NCBI GenBank assembly: GCA_950295325.1
Contig: OX485806.1
Span: 25,422,001 to 25,486,000, forward strand
Source: Polytrichum commune
Lineage: Eukaryota > Streptophyta > Polytrichopsida > Polytrichales > Polytrichaceae
Length of the DNA: 64,000 nucleotides
Direction of reading: 5' to 3'
Both the position numbers and the translations under genes were made by a program. The notes under the pieces are model-generated. The model saw only the letters and a program-made list of their open reading frames with translations. It was not told the origin of the DNA and made no database searches. Of the stretch, positions 31,585-41,900 are shown in pieces. How positions within the stretch are numbered: position 1 is the stretch's first letter; the number at the start of each line of letters is the position of its first letter.

Positions 31585-34500
31585 TTGGTTTCTAAAATTT
31601 CTGGTTGGGGGGGGGGTGCTAGTTCATTAATTCAAGCACCCTCTCGGCTCCGAGAAGGTGGCCTTAGTTTGGTTAGGTGAATCCAGAATTTGTGTGGGTA
31701 AGCCTGTTATGTTTGGTTTCTGAAATTTTTGGTTTGGGGGGGGGGTGCTAGTTCATTAATTCAAGCACCCTCTCGGCTCCGAGAGGGTGGCCTTAGTTTG
31801 GTTAGGTGAATCCAGAATTTGTGTGGGTAAGCCTGTTATGTTTGGTTTCTGAAATATTTAGTTGGGGGGGGGTGCTAGTTGATTTATTGAAGCACCCTCT
31901 CGGCTCCGAGAGGGTGGCCTTAGTTTCGTAAGGTGAATCCAGAATGTGTATGGGTGAGCCTGAAATGGTCCATTTTCAAAATTTTCAGTTGGGGGGGGGG
32001 GTGGTAGTTAATTAGTCCACGCACCCTCTCGGCTCCGAGAGGGTGGCCTTAGTTTGGTTATGTGAATCCAGAATGTGTATGGGTAAGCCTGTTAAGATTG
32101 GTTTCTGAAATTTTTAGTGGTGGGGGGGGTGCTAGTTCATATGTTCAGTTACCCTCTCGGCTCCGAGAGGGTGGCCTTACTTTGGTAAGGTGAATCCATA
32201 ATTTGTATCTGTAAGCCTATGATGATTGATTTCTGAAATTTCTGGTTGGGGGGGTGCTAGTTCATTACTTCAAGCACCCTCTCGGCTCCGAGAGGGTGGC
32301 CTTAGTTTGGTTATGTGAATCCAGAATGTGTATGGGTAAGCATGGTAAGATTGGTTTCTGAAATTTTTAGTGGTGGGGGGGGGGTGGTAGTTCATATATT
32401 CAGGTACCCTCTCGGCTCCGAGAGGGTGGCCTTAGTTTGGTTAGGTGAATCCAGAATGTGTTTGGGTAAGCCTTTTATGATTGGTTTCTGAAATATTTAG
32501 TTGGGGGGGGGGTGCTAGTTCATTAATTCAAGCACCCTCTCGGCTCCGAGAGGGTGGCCTTAGTTTGGTTAGGTGAATCCAGAATGTGTGTGGATAAGCC
32601 TTTTATGATTGGTTTCTGAAATATTTAGTTGAGGGGGGTGCTAGTTCATATATTCAGGTACCCTCTCGGCTCCGAGAGGGTGGCCTTGGAATGGTAAGGT
32701 GAATCCAGAATGTGTGTGGGTAAGCCTTTTATGATTGGTTTCTGAAATATTTAGTTGGGGGGGGTGCTAGTTGATTTATTAAAGCACCCTCTCGGCTACA
32801 AGAGGGTGGCCTTAGTTTCGTAAGGTCAATCCAGAATGTGTATGGGTAAGCCTTTTATGATTGGTTTCTGAAATATTTAGTTCGGGGGGGGGGGGGTGCT
32901 AGTTCATTAATTCAAGCACCCTCTCGGCTCCGAGAGGGTGGCTTTAGTTTGGTTAGGTGAATCCAGAATTTGTGTGGGTAAGCCTGTTATGATTGATTTC
33001 TGAAATTTCTGGGGTGGGGGGGGGTGCTAGTTCATTAATTCAAGCACCCTCTCGGCTCCGAGAGGGTGGCCTTGGTTTGGTTAGGTGAATCCAGAATATG
33101 TGTGGGCAAGCGTGTTATGTTTGGTTTCTGAAATTTCTGGTTGGGGGGGGGGTGCTAGTTCATTAATTCACGCACCCTCTCGGCTCCGAGAGGGTGGCCT
33201 TAGTTTGGTTAGGTGAATCCAGAATATGTGTGGGTAAGCGTGTTATGTTTGGTTTCTGAAATTTCTGGTTGGGGGGGGGTGCTAGGTCATTAATTCAAGC
33301 ACCCTCTCGGCTCCGAGAGGGTAGCCTTAGTTTGGTTAGGTGAATCCATAATTTGTGTGGGTAAGCCTGTTATGATTGCTTTCTGAAATTTTTCGTTGGG
33401 GGGGGGGTGCTAGGTCATTAACTCAAGCACCCTCTCGGCTCCGAGAGGGTGGCCTTAGTTTGGTTAGGTGAATCCAGAATTTGTGTGGGTAAGCCTGTTA
33501 TGATTGATTTATGAAATTTCTGGGGTGTGGGGGGGGGGGTGCTAGTTCATTAATTCAAGCACCCTCTCGGCTCCGAGAGGGTGGCCTTAGTTTGGTTAGG
33601 TGAATCCAGAATTTGTGTGGGTAAGCCTGTTATGATTGATTTCTGAAATTTCTGGGGTGTGTGGGGGGGGTGCTAGTTCATTAATTCAAGCACCCTCTCG
33701 GCTCCGAGAGGTGGCCTTAGTTTGGTTAGGTGAATCCAAAATATGTGTGGGTAAGCGTGTTATGTTTGGTTTCTGAACTTTCTAGTCGGGGGGGGGGTGC
33801 TAGTTCATTAATTCAAGCACCCTCTCGGCTCCGAGAGGGTGGCCTTAGTTTGGTTAGGTGAATCCAGAATATGTGTGGGTAAGCGTGTTATGTTTGGTTT
33901 CTGAACTTTCTAGTTGGGGGGGGGGGGTGCTAGTTCATTAATTCAAGCACCCTCTCGGCTCCGGGAGGGTGGCCTTAGTTTGGTTAGGTGAATCCAGAAT
34001 TTGTGTGGGTAAGCCTATTATGATTGATTTCTGAAATTTTTGGGGTGTGGGGGGGGGTGCTAATTCATTAATTCAAGCACCCTCTTGGCTCCGAGAGGGT
34101 GGCCTTAGTTTGGTTAGGTGAATCCAGAATATGTGTGGGTAAGCGTGTTATGTTTGGTTTCTGAACTTTCTAGTCGGGGGGGGGGGTGCTAGTTCATTAA
34201 TTCAAGCACCCTCTCGGCTCCGAGAGGGTGGCCTTAGTTTGGTTAGGTGAATCCAGAATATGTGTGGGTAAGCGTGTTATGTTTGGTTTCTGAACTTTCT
34301 AGTTGGGGGGGGGGGGGTGCTAGTTCATTAATTCAAGCACCCTCTCGGCTCCGGGAGGGTGGCCTTAGTTTGGTTAGGTGAATCCAGAATTTGTGTGGGT
34401 AAGCCTATTATGATTGATTTCTGAAATTTTTGGGGTGTGGGGGGGGGTGCTAATTCATTAATTCAAGCACCCTCTTGGCTCCGAGAGGGTGGCCTTAGTT

Positions 34501-35870
34501 TGGTTAGGTGAATCCAGAATATGTGTGGGTAAGCGTGTTATGTTTGGTTTCTGAACTTTCTAGTCGGGGGGGGGGGGGTGCTAGTTCATTAATTCAAGCA
34601 CCCTCTCGGCTCCGAGAGGGTGGCCTTAGTTTGGTTAGGTGAATCCAGAATATGTGTGGGTAAGCGTGTTATGTTTGGTTTCTGAACTTTCTAGTTGGGG
34701 GGGGGGTGCTAGTTCATTAATTCAAGCACCCTCTCGGCTCCGGGAGGGTGGCCTTAGTTTGGTTAGGTGAATCCAGAATTTGTGTGGGTAAGCCTGTTAT
34801 GATTGATTTCTGAAATTTCTGGGGTGTGGGGGGGGGTGCTAATTCATTAATTCAAGCACCCTCTCGGCTCCGAGAGGGTGGCCTTAGTTTGGTTAGGTGA
34901 ATCCAGAATATGTGTGGGTAAGCCTGTTATGTTTGGTTTCTGAACTTTCTAGTTGGGGGGGGGGGTGCTAGTTCATTAATTCAAGCACCCTCTCGGCTCC
35001 GGGAGGGTGGCCTTAGTTTGGTTAGGTGAATCCAGAATGTGTTTGGGTAAGCCTTTTATGATTGGTTTCTGAAATATTTAGTTGGGGGGGGGGGTGCTAG
35101 GTAATTTATTAAAGCACCCTCTTGGCTCCGAGAGGGTGGCCTTAGTTTCGTAAGGTGAATCCCGAATGTGTATGGGTGAGCCTGTTATGTTTGGTTTCTA
35201 AAATTTTTAGTTGGGGGGGGGGTTGCTAGTTCATTAATTCAAGCACCCTCTCGGCTCCGAGAGGGTGGCCTTAGTTTGGTTAGGTGAATCGAGAATGTGT
35301 GTGGGTAAGCCTTTTATGATTGGTTTCTGAAATATTTAGTTGGTGGGGGGTTGCTAGTTCATTTATTCAAGCACCCTCTCGGCTCTAAGAGGGTGGCCTT
35401 ACATTGGTTGTGTGAATCCAGAATGTGTGGGTAAGCCTGTTATGATTGGTTTATGAAATTTTTAGTTGTGGGGGGGGGTTGCTAGTTCATATATTCAGGT
35501 ACCCTCTCGGCTCCGAGAGGGTGGCCTTGGAATGGTTAGGTGAATCCAGAATGTGTGTGGGTAAGCCTTTTATGATTGGTTTCTGAAATTTTTGGTTTGG
35601 GGGGGGTTCTAGTTCAAATATTCAGGTACCCTCTGGGCTCCGAGAGGGTGGCCTTATTTTGGTTATGTGAATCTTGAATGTGTATGGGTAAGCCTGTGTT
35701 GAGTGATTTCTGAAATTTCTAGTTGGGGGGGGGGTGCTAGTTCATTAATTCAAGCACCCTCTCGGCTCCGAGAGGGTGGCCTTAGTTTGGTTATGTGAAT
35801 CCAGAATTTGTATGGTTAAGCCTGTGACGATTGGTTTCTGAAATTTCTAGTTGGGGGGGGGGGCGGTGGT
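31585..35870 (+). repeat. Tandem array of about 33 units of about 128 bp, each with a hairpin core and a G-tract
   Basis: Each unit carries a G run of 7-14, TGCTAGTTCATTAATTCAAG, the hairpin CCCTCTCGGCTCCGAGAGGG (9-bp stem, 2-nt loop), TGGCCTTAGTTTGGTTAGG, TGAATCCAGAAT and GGGTAAGCC...TTTCTGAAATTTCT. Hairpin starts fall near 31639, 31768, 31895, 32024, 32152, 32277 and so on to about 35757. Unit length varies mostly through the G run. From about 33760 to 34800 a three-unit higher-order repeat of about 390 bp recurs, marked by TAGTCGGG, TAGTTGGG with CCGGGAGGG, and GGGGTGTGGGG with CTCTTGG. The array ends just before the acceptor of gene D's first recognised exon, so it probably lies in that gene's intron or promoter. 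Confidence 0.95.
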
Positions 35871-35906
35871 AATTCATATACCATTCTCATGTTCTTCATT
35901 TTGTAG

Positions 35907-38900
35907 GTACATTCACCGTGAGCTTGTCTTCAAGAATGTTTTTCCTCGTTCGTCTTTGCCTTCATTCCTTGAAGATTGGCTCGATACGAGGTACAGTCAT
36001 TGTGTGTACACTCTCATGCAGATTACCAAATTCCCACGCGCGCACTTGGTCGCAGGTGGTTGGTACTTGGACTGTTCTCGTGGATTCGTGCCTGAATCTG
36101 AGGAACAACTTTACAACAACCTCGTTTCTTCTGCCCCCGAGGTTATTGAACTGGAAGAGGAGCCGGAGGAAGAGGAGATCCCGCCTCCTCCCACCATTGT
36201 CAAAGAGGTTGGGTCCTCAAAGGGTAAGGGTAGGAAGCTTGTCCCCCATGCCTCCTCTCAAGTTTCTACTCGTTCTTACACAAAGGCTTCCGTTCAACGG
36301 ACTGTTGCTCCATCCACCACCGTAGTTGGAAGTCCAACCGCCACTCCTTCTGCCCTTGCCCCCAATCCGCTACCAGGTCCTTCCTATAGTGGCGCAACCA
36401 TCCCATCGGTGCTTCGCAAGAGGAAGGCTGTTCCACCGGATACATCGGCAACTTCCTCGGAAATGTCATCTTCCCTTTCGTTGATTGAGAATGTGGACAT
36501 GGAAGAGCTCATTGAGGATCTAATGAAGACAAAGATTCAACCTCCCGCATACCGCCGCATCCAAGAATTCTTGGCCAAGGTTTGTATGCCAATTTCTAGC
36601 TTTATCTTTTAGTTCCTTACAGTTCAACATTTGTTTTTTTTGTTAATGATTTTGTTTGCATATTTGCTTCTCATGTTGGAGCAGGGCGTGCTCGTCCAAA
36701 CATCAAGCCTAAGATTCACACAAGCATTGACCTGCTCTTTGCAGATGTTCCCGCGAACCTCCCTGTGCCTAGCATCTCGGCCTCTTCCTCGGATGTTCCT
36801 CCGTGGAACAAGCGGTCTTCCACTTACTTCGAGGTTTTGTTTGCCTTCGCCAGTGCTAACCTCCATGACAACGGCGTCCTCGTCTTCGCACACGCCGCGG
36901 ATCTTGACGTCTCTAGCTCAATTCACAATTGGGCGCACACTGAAGAATTCTACGTTGCCGAAGATTGGTTTGGCATGAATGACCTTGATCTCCAATCGTC
37001 CACTTCTCCTTCTGAACTGGTAATTACTTTTCGGCTTCATCCATTTTCATTCTTTCCTTACTTCGTTCATCTATGTATTCCTAATTCTACCGTTCGTTTT
37101 TTGTGCAAACTCGCAAATTTTTTATCAAGGTCCTTGTTCGTAATGATTATGTCTTGAATTTTTGCACCTCAGAGTTCCAAGACATGGGTTACAATCTTAA
37201 GAGAGATGGTTGGCTCAACAGCTTCGTTGATGTAAAGAACCAATCGATGAGGGAAGACGGGGTGCCCTGGAGAGGTGCTCGTGAGAAACGCCCCGATTTT
37301 TTTCCATCCTTTTCTCTGCCCTTACTGACAAGGACGACATTATAATGGATTGGCAATGTGGCGTTGGTATGTTATTCATCTCTTTGTTATTCATTTTGAT
37401 TTTTTCTTTCTCCTAGTTCTTTTGATTTTTTTTTTTCATTTTTCGGTCATTCCCGGTTACTCACCTTTGTGTTTTTCATTGTGCTAGGAGGTTCTGTTAT
37501 TGCATGCCGCTCCATTCAACGACATATTGTTGCTTTGGAGTCGGACATCAACATCTACAAGTCCGTCCTCCTCCCCATGCGTGATGCTGACCAAAAGCAC
37601 ACCTCTCAGCACGTGGCCCCTCAACGCCGCTCTGTTTTTGCTCCTCCTCCTCGGAAGATGGCCAAGCGCAATTTTGATTTGCTCTGTGCGTAAGTTCGTT
37701 ATTGGCTTCGAACTTGCTTACTTTCATTTCTATCTTTTCGGTTCGAACTTGTTGGCATGGGCTAATGTTATGTCGCGCACCTCTCCATGAGGAGTGCCCG
37801 AAACACCATGGGCACAAGGGGGACCCCGGAGTGACACCCGGGACTTGTGGCGCCGTTGGTGAGAGGGCCCAAGTGATCCTAGTGTGGGTGAGGGCCCCGG
37901 GCGTTGGGAACGCCTCCCACCCACGAAGACTAGGAGGCACAAGGGTAAGGCCATGAGCTATGCGTAGCTCATGGCGTGGTGATTCTAGAATGCTCAAGAA
38001 CACCTCAATCGGAGGTGTGAGCTAGGAGTTATGGCCATTTGAGTGGGGCGCTGTCCCGGGACAGCGCCCTGGTACAGCAGTGCCTGGGAGGGATTCCCGG
38101 GACTGCCAAGGTTCAAACAGGCATAACTTCCCCAAGACTTGCTCGAATGGAGCAAGTGAGGAGTCCATCGGCATCTACGTGAAGCGTAGATGAGGATGGA
38201 GTGGTTGGTTGTTATGATCAGACATCATACAAGGAAGTTATGATGGTCTGAAGCTGCTGGGGGGTTCTAGGCCCAGCAGCTGAAGGAAATTGTCCACTTG
38301 GCCCCAACTCTTGGTAGGGAGACAAGAGGTTGGTTGACGGTGGGGTAGGGGCCCCGCGTAGAGTCCTAGAGGCTTATATGGGTGAGGTGGTGTGGCCTCA
38401 CCCACCCGAGGCCGAACGGCACGGCCTCCATTGGCATTGGCCTAATGTGAGGCCATAGTTGCCTAGTATGGTTCGGGTTGTTGTAGTGTTGCTCCGGCAA
38501 CGCGATGATCAACATAAGATTGGACTTCCATGGATGGAAGTCCACATCTAAGGATTGGTTACCGATTAAAGGGGTTGGTTAGCGATTAAGGGGTGAGTCC
38601 CGAAAGCAAAGTAGGAGGGTTGGTTCCCTCCTATGAACTATTGGTCCGGGGTAAGAGGAGCTATCCATTAGCATGGCGGAATGCGAATGGTTAGCGCTCG
38701 TAACCTTTTGTAGAAATAAAAATTGGCAAGATTGTCAAGGGGGGCTAGCAAGGGTTGCGACATGTGGTATCAGAGCAGGGTTCCAAGTTTTGAGCTCGCA
38801 CTTTGAGGGAAACATGGGTATCAAAAATGAGGGTTATGATGGTGAGCCCGGGGTTTCCAAAAGGTTGTGAGGCTCAAATTGGAACAAGGATCATGTGCAA

Positions 38901-41900
38901 GTGGAATTTGACCATACCATTGGTTCAAATGACAATGGTGGGCATGAGGGTGGATTTGGTAAGGAAAATGGAGGAGTGCTTTGAAAAGGGCTCCCCCAAA
39001 CCTCAAAAAACATTTGGGGCCTAGAATACCGAAAGCACCCAAAACCTTGGAGGGCATTAATGTTGGATTGAAATTCCAATTCGAAATGCTTGGAAGGTAT
39101 TGATGTTGGAATGAATTTAGTGCTAATGAGGCACCCGGGGCCTCTTAAGGCCTATGTGCGCTATTCAAACGCACAAATGAAGGATACACCTAAAACGGAC
39201 GAGCTTTCTAAGAAATGCATCCTTTTAGGTGGGGTTTTAAAAGCGGGTGGTGGATGCCTTGTTTAAGTCCCCAAGGCTTCTTGAGGACATGGTGGGGACC
39301 ATCAAGTTTGCAAGAGCATTGAAGCGAATGGTCCCAAAGAGAAGTTCGGCGGCGCATCACCACAAGTGGCTTTAGCCAAAGTAGGTCCCAAAGAAATGAG
39401 TGCAAATTGTTTGGTCCAATTTACTTAGGGAAAACATGTTGGTGCCGCGGACGGAATGTTGAAAGGTGGATTTATGCTTCCAAAGCAAATCATACTTGTG
39501 CCGCGGACGGAATGTTGGGAGGTGGGTTTGTCCTACCAAGGCAATTCATGTTCGTGCCGCGGACGGAGTGTGGGAAGGTGGCTTTGTGCTACCAAGTCAA
39601 AACATGTTTGTTTTGCGGACAAATGATTAGAAATTGGTTTTGTGGCACCAAACCAATTTGTCCCGCGGACGAAATGTTTAAAGTTGGCTTTGCGGACCAA
39701 GCCAAGCCAAGTTGCCGAGGACCAAATGTTGGACGATGGCTTTGTGGCCAAGGCTAGTAGCCTTAAGCCGAGGCCAAGTATTTTGTACCTTGAGGCTCAA
39801 ATGAATGGGAGGCTTGTCTCATGGGTTGACAAAGAGTTAAGGCATTCTTTCATGACCCCAAAGCTCACAAGGGAGCTGGGGTTTGCCGATTGGTAGAGTG
39901 GTGAAGCCCACCAAGGTGCGGTTTGGAAAGGGCGAACCGCATGAGACAAAGGAGGCCGCGATGCATGTAACCTTTCAATGTGGGACATTGGAATTTTATC
40001 AAAATTTCACACCATGTGAAATAGATGAAATGCATGTCATTGTGAAGGCCGCCTTCTTTGAAACTCACATGATAGATGTGAGGTGCAAGCCGGTGTGCTT
40101 GCCGTGCATTATGATGTGTCATAATGACAAAGAATTGAAGTTCAAATTGACAAGGACTCCTATGGTAGGAGGACCCAAGTTGAATTTGGTCTTAATGGAC
40201 CAAATTAAATGAAATATGGTAAATATAATGGTCGTGGTTCAATTGAAGCAACTCCAAGGAACTCATGGGGAGGCTAGGAAAGATGGGCCTCCCCCAAACC
40301 ATACTTGTGGGATGTTGGTGAGATACAAGGATGTATTCACCAATGTGTTGCTCAAAATGTTACCGCCAAGAAGTGAATTGCAACTTTGCTCAAGAAGAAA
40401 TTGAGTTCTTGAGGCATGTGGTGACAAAGGAAGTTGGTGGACAAACATGAAGAATTTCAAGGCAATCCAAGAGGAGAATTGGTGCTTGACTCAAAAAAAA
40501 AAAAACTTAGGTCATTGGTTGGCCTAGCCAACTACTACCACCACTTCATTCTAGATTTGTTTTAAGGTTGCTAGGGCCTTACTCGACTTATTGAGGAAAT
40601 GGCTATTCCAAGAGTGGGATGAGCCTTGTCACCAAGCCCTTGGAAAGCTCAAGAGCAAGTTCCCTTCACAAGATGTGGTTAAATTTCCGGGTTTTCATAA
40701 GCATTTTGAGGTGCACATGGAGACGTAGGACTTTATCATTGGCGGATGTTGATCCAAGATGGATGACCATTGCTTATGAGAGCATTAAGCTCCATGGTTG
40801 TCGAACCTTGTCCGGCTTGTGCAAGAAATGGCTATCCCAAGAGTGGGATGAGCCGTGCCACCAAGCCATTGAGGAGCTTAAGACGAAGTTCTCTTCGCCG
40901 CCCGTGCTCAAGTTTGCGGAGTTTGACATACCTTTTGAGGTGCATACGGGGGCGAGAGACTTTATTTGGCGGATGTGGATGTAAAAAAAAAAGATGGCCA
41001 TTGCATATGAGAGCATGAAGCTCGATGGTTGTCCCACCTTGTGCGACTTGTGGAAGAAATGGCTATCCCAAGAGTGGGATGATGTTTGTCACGAGTCTTT
41101 GGGGAGTTTAACACCAAGTTCTATTCGCCGCCCGTGCTCAAGTTCATGGAGTTTGACAAACCTTTTGAGGTGCTTACGGGGGTGAGTAACTTTGCCAATG
41201 CCAATGATGGATTGTTAATGTAAGATGGATGGCCTTTGCATATGGGGGCTTGAGGCTCGATGGTTGTCAAAGAAGACAACCAACTCATGACAAAGAACTT
41301 CTTTGCCGTAGTGCATTGCTTGAAGATGTGGCGACATTATTTGGGGTCGCACAAAGCAAAGGTCTACATGGACAATGTGTCCTAAAAGTATTTTAACGTG
41401 TACAAGCACAAGTGAGCGCCAAGTCATTGCGGTGGCATGATAGTTTGGCGCTTATGAAAGTGGATTTGGTCCACAAACCGGACCATGGAAATGTGGTGCC
41501 AGATGCGCTAAGTAGACCGGATGAGTTCCAAGCAATGAGAACCATCCAAACCTTGTGGCTAATGTGTGCCGGCGAAGGAAACTTGTGATGCAAGATACGG
41601 GAGGGGTAAATTAACTACCCCGAGGCACAAAAGCTTTTAGGTGAGCTTCGCAAGAGCAAGGTGCTCAAAGAGGTTAAGTTGGTGGACGGATTGTTCAAGT
41701 GTAAGCAAAGTCGGGTGTATGTGCCTCAAGGCAAGTTGAGGCTATCGGTTTTGAAGGAAAAATGTGATAGTCCTATTGCCGGCCATAGAGGAGAAAGAAA
41801 AAACCGCCATAGAATGGTGTCATGGAGGTACCATTGGCGGTGCATAAAGGAGGATATAACCCACTTTGTGAAGGCGTGAATAAAGTGCCAAGTGAACCGA

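Noticed and set aside
31585-35870. CRISPR-like array (regular repeats with a palindromic core)
   Set aside because: The whole 128-bp unit is repeated, with no unique spacers, and the sequence is from a plant nuclear genome. It is a satellite-like tandem repeat.
36685-36978. Plus-strand frame starting GVLVQTSSLRF through exon 2 of gene D
   Set aside because: The frame one base away gives the methyltransferase-like reading and fits a GTATGC donor at 36584 and the same acceptor.
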